64,000 bases of DNA from NCBI RefSeq assembly GCF_003013405.1, contig NZ_PXZL01000001.1, positions 310,001 to 374,000 of the forward strand. Reading direction: 5' to 3'. Position numbers and translations under genes: made by a program. The stretch is from Brevibacillus formosus (lineage in GTDB: Bacteria; Bacillota; Bacilli; Brevibacillales; Brevibacillaceae). The first letter of the stretch is position 1. Every line of letters starts with the position of its first letter. Shown piece after piece: positions 8,912-17,971 of this stretch. Under the pieces are notes generated by a model. That model searched no databases and had not been told where the DNA came from. It worked only from the letters and a program-made list of their open reading frames with translations.

Positions 8912-9691
8912 GTGACGCGCAATAAGGTAGAGATATGCGGGGTAGATACCTCCAAGCTTCCGGTGTTGACAAACAAAGAGATGCGGGAATTGTTTGAGCG
9001 TCTGCAAAGTGGGGAGCTGGCAGCCCGCGAGAAGCTGGTCAACGGCAACTTGCGACTGGTGCTAAGCGTAATCCAACGGTTCAACAATCGTGGAGAGTTC
9101 GTGGATGACTTGTTTCAAGTGGGCTGCATCGGGTTGATGAAAGCGATCGACAACTTTGATCTCGGGCAAAATGTGAAGTTTTCCACGTATGCCGTACCGA
9201 TGATCATCGGAGAAATCCGACGCTATTTACGGGACAACAACCCGATTCGCGTTTCCCGCTCTTTGCGAGACATCGCGTACAAGGCCCTGCAGGTGCGTGA
9301 CAATCTGACCAACAAACATTCGCGAGAGCCTACCATTATCGAGATTTCTCAGGAATTGAACGTAGCAAAAGAAGACGTTGTGTTTGCTCTCGATGCGATC
9401 CAAGATCCGGTTTCATTGTTTGAACCGATTTATCAGGATGGTGGCGATCCGATTTACGTCATGGATCAGATTAGTGACGAGAAGAACAAAGATGTCACGT
9501 GGGTAGAGGAAATTGCGCTTCGTGAGGGAATGCAGCGGCTAGGTGACCGAGAAAAAATGATATTATCCATGCGCTTTTATGAAGGAAAAACGCAGATGGA
9601 AGTAGCAGAGGAAATCGGTATCTCACAGGCTCAGGTCTCCCGATTAGAAAAAGCGGCAATTGCCCATATGCAAAAGCACGTTCAATCGTAA
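8912..9691 (+). CDS. sigG: RNA polymerase sporulation sigma factor sigma-G
   Basis: Late forespore sigma factor that drives germinant receptor, SASP and spoVA-type genes. The first residues (TRNKVEICGVDTSKLPVL) contain the conserved SigG N-terminus. Region 2 (LVNGNLRLVLSVIQRFNNRG, DLFQVGCIGLMKAIDNFDL), region 3 and region 4 (MEVAEEIGISQAQVSRLEKAA) are complete. The start is GTG 8912, seven bases after GAGGAGGG; it gives 259 residues and aligns with B. subtilis from residue 1. An in-frame codon at 8810 would add a non-homologous extension. A candidate sigma-F promoter and leader hairpins lie in the 149 bp gap after sigE. Confidence 0.97.
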   Translation: MTRNKVEICGVDTSKLPVLTNKEMRELFERLQSGELAAREKLVNGNLRLVLSVIQRFNNRGEFVDDLFQVGCIGLMKAIDNFDLGQNVKFSTYAVPMIIGEIRRYLRDNNPIRVSRSLRDIAYKALQVRDNLTNKHSREPTIIEISQELNVAKEDVVFALDAIQDPVSLFEPIYQDGGDPIYVMDQISDEKNKDVTWVEEIALREGMQRLGDREKMILSMRFYEGKTQMEVAEEIGISQAQVSRLEKAAIAHMQKHVQS

Positions 9692-9709
9692 TGAGAAACC
9701 ACATAGGTG

Positions 9710-9741
9710 ACCCGGCGGTCTTGTACCGTTCGGGTTTTTTG
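9710..9741 (+). terminator. Rho-independent terminator after sigG
   Basis: Stem ACCCG...CGGT paired with ACCG...CGGGT around a short loop, followed by TTTTTT. Confidence 0.75.
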
Positions 9742-9793
9742 TACGAGCGGAAAAGTTCGTTTTCAAACGCCTGACTTTTTGCCAAAGAAGCGG

Positions 9794-9820
9794 ACATATT
9801 CCTCTTTGGACTCATATACT
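9794..9820 (+). promoter_or_regulatory. Possible sigma-E promoter of ylmC
   Basis: ACATATT (9794-9800) and CATATACT (9813-9820), separated by 12 bases, resemble the sigma-E elements KMATATT and CATACAMT. The spacing is shorter than the usual 13-15 and one base differs in each box, so this is tentative. Confidence 0.3.
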
Positions 9821-9851
9821 GAAAGTAACGGAGAAAAGAAGGTGAGGAAGA

Positions 9852-10130
9852 ATGGTAAAAATCTCTGACTTCCAGACCAAAGAAGTGGTAAATATTCTTG
9901 ATGGGAAACGGCTTGGGCAAATTTCAGATTTGGAGATCGATCTGCGTCACGGGCGCGTAGAAGCTATCGTCGTCCCGGGGCCAGGCAAGTTTCTCGGCTT
10001 CTTTTCTGCCGGGAACGATTATGTCATTCCTTGGCGCAATATTGTGAAGATCGGGAAAGATGTGGTGCTTGTTCGGATGGAAGAAGCACTTAAAGTTGAA
10101 GTAAAAACTTCAGGTGGAGATGAATACTAA
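9852..10130 (+). CDS. ylmC: YlmC/YmxH family PRC-barrel sporulation protein
   Basis: 92-residue single-domain PRC-barrel protein with the family pattern MVKISDFQTKEVVNILDGKRLGQISDLEID, split by GRVEAIVVPGPGKFLGFF and ending IPWRNIVKIGKDVVLV. The family is found in endospore formers and named YlmC/YmxH; its molecular role is unknown. It lies between the sigG terminator and the ylmD block, as in Bacillus. A GGTGAGGAAG ribosome site precedes the ATG. A hairpin terminator follows it at 10143-10170, so it is probably monocistronic. Confidence 0.85.
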   Translation: MVKISDFQTKEVVNILDGKRLGQISDLEIDLRHGRVEAIVVPGPGKFLGFFSAGNDYVIPWRNIVKIGKDVVLVRMEEALKVEVKTSGGDEY

Positions 10131-10142
10131 GGAGTAAAGGGA

Positions 10143-10170
10143 GAAAGGCACGGATGGCCTTTCTTTTCTT
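10143..10170 (+). terminator. Rho-independent terminator after ylmC
   Basis: Seven-pair stem GAAAGGC/GCCTTTC with a seven-base loop, followed by TTTTCTTTTC. Confidence 0.7.
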
Positions 10171-10211
10171 TTCGGCTATGGTATGATTAGCCATATGAGG
10201 AAGGTGACAAC

Positions 10212-11042
10212 ATGAGAGAACCATTTGTCAGGGTAGAGGATAAGTCAATCTTATCGTTAACAGAGTGGGAGCAACAATTTCCAGGATTAGTGGCGGGGTT
10301 TACCATTCGCTCAGGCGGGGAAAGTGAACAACCGTACGGGTCTTTTAATATGGGGCTGCATGTGGGTGATGAATCTGCAAACGTAGTAGCCAATAGACGC
10401 AAGCTGGCAGAACAAGTCGGGATGTCTTTTACGGCGTGGACTTGCGCCGATCAGGTGCACGGGAATCGGGTATGCCAGGTCACAGCAGGCGGTGCCGGAA
10501 AAGAAAGTCTGGAGGACGTCATATCTGCAACAGATGGTTTGTTTACCCTTGAAAAAGGAGTCTTGCTGACCTCGTTTTATGCAGATTGTGTTCCCCTCTA
10601 TTTTCTAGACCGCCAATCAGGTGCAATCGGACTTGCCCACGCAGGCTGGAAGGGGACAGTCGGCCGTATTGCCGAGGAAATGGTGAAGGCAATGACGAAG
10701 CACTATCAGGCAAAGCCAGAGGACATTCTCGTCGCAATTGGCCCATCCATTGGCGGCTGTTGCTATGAAGTCGATGAGCGAATCATGACGCAGGTACGCA
10801 CTTGTACAGCCGATTGGGAAAAAGCAGTCATCTCCTCTACAGGAGAGCGGTATATGCTGGACCTTCGTCAGCTGAACACAGAGATATTGCTCGAAGCAGG
10901 AATTTCTTCTGGGAATATTTTATCCACGGATTGGTGTACAAGCTGCAGAACAGACTTGTTTTTCTCTCATCGCAAGGAAGCTGGGATACAAGGGACGACT
11001 GGACGCATGGCTTCCTATATCGGCTGGAAGGAAAACCTGTAA
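10212..11042 (+). CDS. pgeF: Peptidoglycan editing factor PgeF / multicopper polyphenol oxidase family (YlmD)
   Basis: 276-residue cytoplasmic protein of the DUF152/YfiH/LACC1 family. Enzymes of this family have been described as purine nucleoside phosphorylase/adenosine deaminase and, in E. coli, as a factor preventing L-Ser misincorporation into peptidoglycan precursors. The zinc-binding residues are visible: His in DQVHGN, Cys in YADCVPL and His in LAHAGWKGT, together with IGPSIGGCCYEV. It is the first gene of the ylmDEFGH block next to divIVA and shares the family length. Which activity dominates here cannot be told from sequence. Confidence 0.85.
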   Translation: MREPFVRVEDKSILSLTEWEQQFPGLVAGFTIRSGGESEQPYGSFNMGLHVGDESANVVANRRKLAEQVGMSFTAWTCADQVHGNRVCQVTAGGAGKESLEDVISATDGLFTLEKGVLLTSFYADCVPLYFLDRQSGAIGLAHAGWKGTVGRIAEEMVKAMTKHYQAKPEDILVAIGPSIGGCCYEVDERIMTQVRTCTADWEKAVISSTGERYMLDLRQLNTEILLEAGISSGNILSTDWCTSCRTDLFFSHRKEAGIQGTTGRMASYIGWKENL

Positions 11043-11062
11043 AAGAAAGGGAAGGGTTCGTT

Positions 11063-11761
11063 ATGACCAAGGAACAACAATTGTTAAAAGAACGACTGCA
11101 ATCCATCGAAGCAAGAATTCAGGCTGCTTGCGATCGGGCGAACCGCAAACGTGAGGAAGTAAAAATTATAGCCGTGACCAAGTATGTCGATGCAGATGCC
11201 ATTGGGGACTTGCTCGCTGTAGGCGTAGAGAATATCGGGGAAAATCGCGTGCAGGATGCCCTGCCCAAGCACCAGCTACACGGCGATAAAGGGATCTGGC
11301 ATTTTATCGGGCATCTCCAGACGAATAAGGCAAAAGAAGTCGTAGGACGATTCCCGTACATCCATTCTCTTGACCGACTTTCTTTGGCACAAGAGCTGAA
11401 TCGACGCGGTGAAGCGCTGGATCATGTCGTAAAATGCTTTTTACAAATCAATATATCCGGCGAAGAGACAAAATTTGGCCTTAGTCCCAATGACGTATTG
11501 GCTTTTTTGCGCGAAACCAGTAATATGAAACATATAAGTATCGTTGGATTAATGACAATGGCGCCTGTTGTCGAAAATCAAGAGGAAGCCAGACAGGTGT
11601 TCCGTGGACTCTATGAGTGGAAGCAACGGATTAACGAAATGGCATTCCCGCACGCACAGGTGGAAGAGCTGTCCATGGGTATGTCTAGTGATTTTGAAGT
11701 GGCCATTGAAGAGGGAGCTACATATATTCGTTTAGGATCGGTATTGGTCAAGCCGGAGTAA
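11063..11761 (+). CDS. ylmE: PLP homeostasis protein YlmE (YggS/PLPBP family)
   Basis: 232-residue alanine racemase-like TIM-barrel protein that binds pyridoxal phosphate and keeps PLP and amino acid pools balanced. The PLP lysine is Lys40 in IIAVTKYVD, and the family signatures GENRVQDALPK, WHFIGHLQTNKAK and LSMGMSSDFEVAIEEGATYIRLG are present. ATG 11063 has an AAGGG site upstream and matches the family N-terminus; longer in-frame openings overlap pgeF. It lies 20 bp after pgeF and 42 bp before sepF. Confidence 0.93.
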   Translation: MTKEQQLLKERLQSIEARIQAACDRANRKREEVKIIAVTKYVDADAIGDLLAVGVENIGENRVQDALPKHQLHGDKGIWHFIGHLQTNKAKEVVGRFPYIHSLDRLSLAQELNRRGEALDHVVKCFLQINISGEETKFGLSPNDVLAFLRETSNMKHISIVGLMTMAPVVENQEEARQVFRGLYEWKQRINEMAFPHAQVEELSMGMSSDFEVAIEEGATYIRLGSVLVKPE

Positions 11762-11803
11762 AGGAAAGCAGACCAAGCCACGGAGTAAGAGAGGAGGAAG
11801 AGT

Positions 11804-12232
11804 ATGGGTGTTATGAATAAATTGATGGGGTTTCTGGGGTTAGAAAACGAGGAATACATCGAAGAGACGACAACGGTGGAAGAGGAAAGAGAAGAGCAAG
11901 AGTCCTCGCACAAACGCCAGCCAGCGATTAGTCGAACTAACAACGTAGTACCGTTTCAAGCACGGGAAAAGGAGGGAATCCGTTTGATTCTCTGTGAACC
12001 CCGTCATTACAGTGACGCACAGGATATCGCTGATAACCTGCGTCATCGTAGACCTGTTGTGGTCAATCTCCATCGCGTGGAAAAAGACCAAGCCAAGAGA
12101 ATTATCGACTTTTTGAGCGGGACGGTATATGCGTTAAACGGCGATATCCAAAAGGTCGGAGACACGATCTTCGTGTGCACACCTGACCATGTAGATATTC
12201 AGGGTACGATCTCCAGTGTGTTGGAAGAGTAG
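11804..12232 (+). CDS. sepF: Cell division protein SepF
   Basis: Cytoplasmic FtsZ-interacting protein that curves and bundles FtsZ filaments and binds membrane through its N-terminal helix. Its 142 residues comprise an amphipathic N-terminus ([13 protein letters not shown]), an acidic Glu-rich linker (about 15-35) and the DUF552 core from about residue 60 ([45 protein letters not shown]). It stands in the canonical position between ylmE and ylmG. Confidence 0.95.
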   Translation: MGVMNKLMGFLGLENEEYIEETTTVEEEREEQESSHKRQPAISRTNNVVPFQAREKEGIRLILCEPRHYSDAQDIADNLRHRRPVVVNLHRVEKDQAKRIIDFLSGTVYALNGDIQKVGDTIFVCTPDHVDIQGTISSVLEE

Positions 12233-12263
12233 CCTTTTAAGACGAATGTAAAAGGGTGAGCTA

Positions 12264-12530
12264 ATGACTGCTGTCATTTCGATTTTAAATTTTGCCTTCA
12301 CGGTATATCAATACATGATTATTGCTTACATTTTGATGTCATGGGTTCCTCAAATGAGAGGTACAGGCATTGGTCAGCTACTGGAAAGACTGGTTGAGCC
12401 TTATTTGGCGCCATTTCGCCGGTTTATCCCACCGCTCGGCTTCATCGACATCTCCCCGATTGTCGCATTGATTGCCCTGCGTTTTGCCCAATCTGGCCTG
12501 TACGCTATTTTGGAACAAATCATGTTCTAG
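12264..12530 (+). CDS. ylmG: YggT family membrane protein YlmG
   Basis: 88-residue protein with two membrane segments (about residues 4-26 and 64-84) around a conserved loop with LVEPYLAPFRRFIPPLG, the YggT signature. YggT proteins are linked to division or to membrane and nucleoid organisation, without a known activity. It lies in the ylm block 31 bp after sepF and 12 bp before ylmH. Confidence 0.9.
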   Translation: MTAVISILNFAFTVYQYMIIAYILMSWVPQMRGTGIGQLLERLVEPYLAPFRRFIPPLGFIDISPIVALIALRFAQSGLYAILEQIMF

Positions 12531-12542
12531 GCGAGTGAAACG

Positions 12543-13316
12543 ATGAGCATATTTGACCATTTTTCAAAAGAAGAACGTCCCTTTGTTGAACGGGCGCTGG
12601 AAATGCTGACGCAAGTAGAGCGGAAGCAGGCCATGCGCCTTACTGATTTTGTAGACCCTAGACAGTTGATGATTTTTCAGAGTCTATCCTCACAAGTAAG
12701 AGATGTGAAGGTTTCTCCATATGGAGGCTATGAGGGTGCCGAGCGAGTTCGTATTATCATCCATCCGGAGTACCTCCCAGTCGAGCCTGATGATTATCGC
12801 CTTACCTTGTTGGCAATCAAGGCTGATCAGCGCTTTCATGTGCTAGAGCATCGAGATGTGATGGGGGCGATGCTGGGTGTCGGGATGAAGCGGGAGAAAT
12901 TCGGAGATATGCTGACAGATTCCGCTGGCAGCTATGCGATTGTAGCAGAGGAGGTCGCTGATTTTGTCTGTGCGCAGGTGACGCAAATTCATCGGGCATC
13001 TGTTCAGTTTGAGCGGGTAGCATGGGAGGCGTTCACACCGCCTGCACCCAATTTTGTAGAGAAGACGATCACCGTGCCATCACCGCGAATTGATGCGATC
13101 ATTGGAGAAGTACACAATATGTCTCGCGCAAAAGCACTGGTGCCAATTCGAGCGGGAAAAGTAAAAATCAACTGGAAAGTAATCGAAGACCCGTCTTATC
13201 AACTCCAGATGAGTGATATGGTTTCGCTTGCAGGCTATGGTCGGTTCAAAATTCTTGAGGTAGCAGGTCCGACACGCAGTGGAAGACTGCGCATGATTGT
13301 CGGACTGGTTACATAA
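12543..13316 (+). CDS. ylmH: S4-domain RNA-binding protein YlmH (RqcP-like)
   Basis: 257-residue protein with an N-terminal domain of the YlmH family (residues 1-175: SYGG-type YGGYEGAERVRIIIHP, REKFGDML) and a C-terminal S4 RNA-binding domain (about 182-245: SRAKALVPIRAGKVKIN, DMVSLAGYGRF). In B. subtilis YlmH binds stalled 50S-peptidyl-tRNA complexes in ribosome-associated quality control, overlapping with RqcP. It is the last gene of the ylm block, 100 bp before divIVA. Confidence 0.92.
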   Translation: MSIFDHFSKEERPFVERALEMLTQVERKQAMRLTDFVDPRQLMIFQSLSSQVRDVKVSPYGGYEGAERVRIIIHPEYLPVEPDDYRLTLLAIKADQRFHVLEHRDVMGAMLGVGMKREKFGDMLTDSAGSYAIVAEEVADFVCAQVTQIHRASVQFERVAWEAFTPPAPNFVEKTITVPSPRIDAIIGEVHNMSRAKALVPIRAGKVKINWKVIEDPSYQLQMSDMVSLAGYGRFKILEVAGPTRSGRLRMIVGLVT

Positions 13317-13416
13317 GATGGACCAAGGCGCAAAAAATTGTAAAATACGGCAGGAAACACTGCTAATCCTGTCGAAATGATTGAAGACGAATTATCGGGA
13401 AAAGTGGGGGGTTCAT

Positions 13417-13908
13417 GTGCCTTTAACGCCGTTGGATATACACAATAAGGAATTCAGCACAGGCTTTCGTGGGTATAACATTGACGAAGTGAACGAATTT
13501 CTCGATCAGGTGATCAAAGATTTTGAGCTCTTGATAAAAGAGAAAAAAGAACAGGAAGAGCGCGTAGCCATTCTGAATGAGCGCGTAGATTACTATAAGA
13601 GCTTGGAAGAAAATTTGAGTAAGTCGATTCTGGTGGCGCAGGAGACAGCTGAGGATGTGAAGTCGAATGCCCGCAAGGAAGCGCAGCTCATCTTAAAAGA
13701 AGCTGAGAAAAATGCAGACAGAATCGTCAATGAAGCATTGGCGAAGTCGCGCAAAATCGCAATCGAAATCGAAGAATTAAAAAAACGTGCTTCGGTTTAC
13801 CGTATGCGCTTTCGGACACTTTTGGAAGCACAGTTGGAAATGCTGGAGAATGGCGACTGGGACAGTATTGAACAACCACAAGTTGATTCGCCTGTAACAG
13901 TTGAATAA
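13417..13908 (+). CDS. divIVA: Cell division/polarity protein DivIVA
   Basis: Coiled-coil protein that marks negatively curved membrane at poles and septa. The start is GTG 13417 in AGTGGGGGGTTCATGTG; it gives 163 residues and the family N-terminus PLTPLDIHNKEFSTGFRGYN. The crossed-loop membrane-binding turn FRGYNIDEVNEFLDQV is followed by two long coiled coils (about 30-65 and 70-150), with NADRIVNEALAKSRKIAIEIEELKK split here only for description. A longer in-frame opening at 13381 (TTG) lacks family similarity. A sigma-A promoter for ileS starts five bases after the stop. Confidence 0.95.
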   Translation: MPLTPLDIHNKEFSTGFRGYNIDEVNEFLDQVIKDFELLIKEKKEQEERVAILNERVDYYKSLEENLSKSILVAQETAEDVKSNARKEAQLILKEAEKNADRIVNEALAKSRKIAIEIEELKKRASVYRMRFRTLLEAQLEMLENGDWDSIEQPQVDSPVTVE

Positions 13909-13912
13909 ATCA

Positions 13913-13942
13913 TTGACGTTCGAGCAATGATGGTATTATAAT
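13913..13942 (+). promoter_or_regulatory. Sigma-A promoter of the ileS T-box leader
   Basis: TTGACG (13913-13918), 18-base spacer, TATAAT (13937-13942), directly after divIVA and ahead of the T-box leader. Confidence 0.75.
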
Positions 13943-13984
13943 GAAAGACAACTTTTTTGAAATAAAGCACTTATAGAAGTAGAA

Positions 13985-14290
13985 AACGCTTATACAAATC
14001 ATAGACGATGAACGGGAAGAGTACGTGAGCCAGCACTGCCTAGAGAGTCGGGAAAAGGTGAAAACCCGGCCAGTTGCTTTCGCAGAAAATCACCCGGGAG
14101 TTCAATATCCGAAAACCGAAAAACCTTGATGGTTGCACAGGTGAGTAAGTGAGCGCGTCATTCCCGTTACGAATGAGTGAAGTGGAGCGAATCCGATGCA
14201 GGCTTTTTTGTCGTACGGGTTTGTTCAATCAGGGTGGTACCACGGGAGCTTTCTCTCGTCCCTTTTAGGGGATGAGTGAAGGCTTTTATT
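13985..14290 (+). promoter_or_regulatory. T-box riboswitch (Ile) controlling ileS
   Basis: The leader opens with GATGAACGGGAAGAGTA, typical of T-box stem I, whose base can pair with the CCCGGGAGTTC region near 14093-14103. The T-box itself is AGGGTGGTACCACGGG at 14231-14246. A long terminator stem (about 14247-14284, AGCTTTCTCTCGTCCC with GGGGATGAGTGAAGGCT) and a T run follow. Uncharged tRNA-Ile is expected to stabilise the antiterminator. A candidate specifier ATC lies at 14089-14091, but its placement in the loop is uncertain. Confidence 0.93.
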
Positions 14291-14312
14291 TATTTAAGGA
14301 GTGAATCAGGCC

Positions 14313-17090
14313 ATGGATTACAGCAAAACCTTAGCGCTACCAAAAACAGATTTCCCCATGCGCGGAAATTTGCCAAGCCGCGAGCCACAGATGCAAGCGG
14401 TATGGGAAGAGCAAAATATTTACCAACAAGTGTTGGATCGTACAAAAGACCGCCCGTCTTTTGTCTTGCATGATGGCCCTCCATATGCGAATGGAGACAT
14501 CCATATCGGTCACGCACTGAACAAAATCCTCAAGGACTTCATCGTTCGCTACAAATCCATGGCAGGCTTCTATGCGCCGTACATCCCAGGTTGGGATACA
14601 CATGGTTTGCCGATTGAGCAAGCGATTATCAATGCACAAGGTCTGGATCGTCGCAGCATCGAAGTGAACGATTTCCGCCAACGCTGTGAAGAATATGCTT
14701 GGTCCTATATCGACAAGCAACGCGACCAATTCAAGCGTCTGGGCGTTCGTGGAGATTGGGAAAACCCTTATGTAACACTTTTGCCTGAGTATGAAGCCAA
14801 CCAAATTCGCGTATTCGGCGAAATGGCGAAAAAGGGCTATATTTACAAAGGTCTGCGCTGCGTGTACTGGTCTCCGTCTTCTGAGACGGCTCTGGCTGAC
14901 GCAGAAATCGAATACAAAGACAAGCGTTCCCCTTCTATTTACGTCAGCTTCCAGGTAGCAGATGGAAAAGGCAAGCTGGACACAGAAACAGGCGTTGTTA
15001 TTTGGACAACGACTCCATGGACATTGCCAGCAAACCTCGCGATCAGCCTGCACCCTGAGCTCGAGTACAACGTTGTGAAGGTAGATGGCCGCAAATTCCT
15101 GGTAGCCAACGGTCTGATTGAAGCTGCAAGCAAAGAAATTGGCTGGGAAGGCGTAGAGATTCTTGCGACCTTTAAAGGCCAAGAGCTGGAAGGTGTAGAA
15201 ACTCAGCATCCGTTCTACGATCGCAAGTCTCCACTCATCCTGGGTGAGCATGTAACCCTGGATGCAGGTACTGGCTGCGTTCATACTGCTCCAGGCCATG
15301 GGGAAGATGACTTTAACGTTGGTCAAAAATACAATTTGGGTGTCCTTTGCCCAGTCGATCACGAAGGAAAAATGACTAGTGAAGCGCCTGGTTTCGAAGG
15401 TCTGTTCTATGAAGATGCCAACAAAGTGATTACAGAAAAGCTGAAAGAAAACGGAGCGCTTTTGAAGCTCAGCTTCTTAACTCACTCCTACCCACATGAC
15501 TGGCGTACGAAAAAACCGGTTATTTATCGCGCGACAGAGCAATGGTTCGCGTCTATCGACGGATTCCGCGAGCAAATGCTCGAAGCGATTAAAAATGTAA
15601 AATGGATTCCTCATTGGGGAGAAACTCGTCTGGCAAACATGATTGCGGATCGTGGCGACTGGTGCATTTCCCGTCAGCGTGTATGGGGTGTGCCGATTCC
15701 AATCTTCTATTGCAAAGCGTGTAACGAACCGATCATTAACGACACGACGATCAACCATGTTGCTGATCTGTTCCGCAAAGAAGGATCGAAGGTATGGTTC
15801 TCCCGTGAAGCAAATGAACTGGTACCAGAAGGGCTTTCTTGCACCAAATGCGACTGCAAGGATTTCCGCAAAGAAACGGATATTATGGACGTTTGGTTCG
15901 ACTCCGGTTCCAGCCACCAGGCTGTTTTGCGCGAAAGAGGCATTGCTTGGCCAGCTGACATGTATCTGGAAGGCTCTGACCAGTATCGTGGATGGTTCAA
16001 CTCTTCTCTCTCTACGGGGGTTGCCGTTTATGGCACAGCTCCTTACAAATCTGTCCTGAGCCACGGTTTTGCATTGGATGGAGAAGGACGCAAAATGTCC
16101 AAATCCCTCGGTAACGTCATCGTGCCTCAACAAGTAATTGACAAGATGGGCGCAGACATCTTGCGTCTGTGGGTAGCTTCTGTTGATTATCAGGCTGATG
16201 TGCGCATTTCCGATGCGATTCTGAACCAGATCGCTGAGGTGTACCGCAAAATCCGCAATACGTTCCGCTTCCTGTTGGGTAACCTGGATGGATTTAATCC
16301 AGCAACAGACCGCGTAGCGTACGAAGAGCTGGGTGAGCTGGACCGTTATGTTCTGGCGAAAGCGGCAAAAGTCGCGAAGCGTGCACGCAAAGCGTATGAT
16401 GAATATCAGTTCCATACCGTTTTCCATGCGGTTCACAACTTCTGCGTCATTGATTTGTCCGCTTTCTATCTGGACATTTGCAAGGATCGCCTGTATGTAG
16501 AAGCTCCAGACAGTCTGAAACGCCGCGCTGCACAGACAGTGATGTGCGATTGCTTGCTCAGTCTGGTGAAACTGGTTGCTCCGCTGTTGCCGCATACAGC
16601 CGATGAGGTGTGGGCGTTTATTCCAGGTGTGGAAGAGAAGAGTGTGCAGTTGACGGATATGCCAGAAGGCGACGAACAACATCTCAGCTTTGCAGCAGAA
16701 GCAGAGAGCAAATGGGATGCGTTCCTGGCGATCCGTGACGAGGTTCTCAAAGCCATGGAAGAAGCCCGCCGCAACAAGGTATTTGGTAACTCCGTTGATG
16801 CGAAGCTGGCTCTGTACCCACAAACGGAAGAAGTTGCGAAAACATTGGCAGCTATGGACGATCTGGCTGACCTGTTCATCGTGGCTCACGTGGATGTACA
16901 CAGCGGGTCTGCTCCAGCAGAAGCAGTACAACTCGAAGGAATTGCTGCTGTGGTCTCTGCCGCAGACGGTGGAAAATGCGAGCGTTGCCGCGTAGTAAAA
17001 CCTGATGTTGGCACTCGCGAGTCGCACGCGTCACTCTGCGTACGTTGCGCTGATATCGTAGAACAACACTACGCACATGTAACAGAATAA
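14313..17090 (+). CDS. ileS: Isoleucyl-tRNA synthetase
   Basis: Class I aminoacyl-tRNA synthetase charging tRNA-Ile, with an editing domain that removes valine. The 925 residues show HIGH at 64-67 ([11 protein letters not shown]), the CP1 editing domain with [20 protein letters not shown] near residue 594, the anticodon-binding region and a C-terminal zinc motif CERCRVV...CVRC. ATG 14313 is preferred (AAGGAGTG nine bases upstream); GTG 14301 overlaps that site. It belongs to the bacterial IleS1-like group of Bacillus by its N-terminus ([12 protein letters not shown]). Its expression is controlled by the T-box upstream. Confidence 0.97.
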   Translation: MDYSKTLALPKTDFPMRGNLPSREPQMQAVWEEQNIYQQVLDRTKDRPSFVLHDGPPYANGDIHIGHALNKILKDFIVRYKSMAGFYAPYIPGWDTHGLPIEQAIINAQGLDRRSIEVNDFRQRCEEYAWSYIDKQRDQFKRLGVRGDWENPYVTLLPEYEANQIRVFGEMAKKGYIYKGLRCVYWSPSSETALADAEIEYKDKRSPSIYVSFQVADGKGKLDTETGVVIWTTTPWTLPANLAISLHPELEYNVVKVDGRKFLVANGLIEAASKEIGWEGVEILATFKGQELEGVETQHPFYDRKSPLILGEHVTLDAGTGCVHTAPGHGEDDFNVGQKYNLGVLCPVDHEGKMTSEAPGFEGLFYEDANKVITEKLKENGALLKLSFLTHSYPHDWRTKKPVIYRATEQWFASIDGFREQMLEAIKNVKWIPHWGETRLANMIADRGDWCISRQRVWGVPIPIFYCKACNEPIINDTTINHVADLFRKEGSKVWFSREANELVPEGLSCTKCDCKDFRKETDIMDVWFDSGSSHQAVLRERGIAWPADMYLEGSDQYRGWFNSSLSTGVAVYGTAPYKSVLSHGFALDGEGRKMSKSLGNVIVPQQVIDKMGADILRLWVASVDYQADVRISDAILNQIAEVYRKIRNTFRFLLGNLDGFNPATDRVAYEELGELDRYVLAKAAKVAKRARKAYDEYQFHTVFHAVHNFCVIDLSAFYLDICKDRLYVEAPDSLKRRAAQTVMCDCLLSLVKLVAPLLPHTADEVWAFIPGVEEKSVQLTDMPEGDEQHLSFAAEAESKWDAFLAIRDEVLKAMEEARRNKVFGNSVDAKLALYPQTEEVAKTLAAMDDLADLFIVAHVDVHSGSAPAEAVQLEGIAAVVSAADGGKCERCRVVKPDVGTRESHASLCVRCADIVEQHYAHVTE

Positions 17091-17104
17091 AAATCGGTTG
17101 ATCG

Positions 17105-17140
17105 ACCTGTCGTTCCCTTTGGGGATGGCAGGTTTTTTTA
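17105..17140 (+). terminator. Rho-independent terminator after ileS
   Basis: Stem ACCTGTCGTTCCC paired with GGGGATGGCAGGT around TTT, followed by TTTTTTT. Confidence 0.85.
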
Positions 17141-17209
17141 TTGGTCATATTTCCTTCGGGACCAAGACATACTACCTGTTGAGGAAACCAAACAAAGGTG
17201 GTGTACAGC

Positions 17210-17971
17210 GTGGACCAAAAGATGGTGGCCAGCTTCCGGGAAAAGCTGCTGGAACAGAAAAAAGAACTGGAAGACCGCGTACAGGACCATTATGGCATGA
17301 GAGAACCGATGACAACCTCTTTGCAGGAGTTTGCCATGTACGATAATCATCCGGCAGATATCGGCAGCGAGATGTTTGAACGGGAAAAAGATTTGGCTTT
17401 AGACAGTCTCGATCGTGAGACATTAAAAGAGATTGATCAGGCGCTACAGCGTATGGAGGAAGGCACCTACGGCCTTTGTACAGTCTGTGGAGAGCAAATA
17501 CCTGTAGAGCGACTGGAAGCATTGCCTCAGGCACAAACTTGTAAGGAGCATGCACCAGCGCCGATAGTTAATGAGTCGCGTCCGATTGAAGAGGAGTTTT
17601 TGCAGCCACCATTCGGTCGTACATCTTTGGATGAAAAAGAAGGACAAAACGGATTCGACGGTGAGGATGCTTGGCAAATTGTCGAGTCATGGGGGACATC
17701 CAGTACTCCTTTTTCATACCAGGAACCCGACAAAACAGATTACGAAGAAATGTATATCGAGAGCAATGAGCCGGATGGCTTTGTCGAAGCTGTAGAGGAG
17801 ATCGGTTATACCGATATTGAGGGCTATCACGGACCGGACAGTGTGCATTTTATGAGAAGCGGGACGTACGAGGAGTACATGAGAAAAGGGGAAGGGAAAG
17901 GAAACTTCCTCTCCTATGACGATTATCAGGGAGAGCGAGCAGAGCGAGAGGGCATGGATGACTACTCATGA
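17210..17971 (+). CDS. ylyA: TraR/DksA-type zinc finger protein, YteA/YlyA family
   Basis: About 253 residues: an N-terminal coiled coil (REKLLEQKKELEDRVQDHY), the family segment DNHPADIGSEMFEREKD, and a zinc finger with Cys90, Cys93, Cys111 and His114 (CTVCGE...CKEH). A long acidic tail follows. DksA-like proteins bind RNA polymerase; in B. subtilis ylyA lies directly after ileS and its product affects sigma-G-dependent genes. The symbol is given on that synteny. GTG 17210 is chosen because AAAGGTGG lies upstream; GTG 17198 and 17201 overlap that site. The downstream neighbour is not lspA, as in Bacillus, but an enolase-superfamily gene that overlaps by 14 bases. Confidence 0.78.
   Translation: MDQKMVASFREKLLEQKKELEDRVQDHYGMREPMTTSLQEFAMYDNHPADIGSEMFEREKDLALDSLDRETLKEIDQALQRMEEGTYGLCTVCGEQIPVERLEALPQAQTCKEHAPAPIVNESRPIEEEFLQPPFGRTSLDEKEGQNGFDGEDAWQIVESWGTSSTPFSYQEPDKTDYEEMYIESNEPDGFVEAVEEIGYTDIEGYHGPDSVHFMRSGTYEEYMRKGEGKGNFLSYDDYQGERAEREGMDDYS

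Noticed and set aside
15477-17027. Antisense open frame of 516 codons opposite ileS (and another at 14337-15362)
   Set aside because: Same reason: a shadow of a strongly biased essential gene, with no domain pattern.
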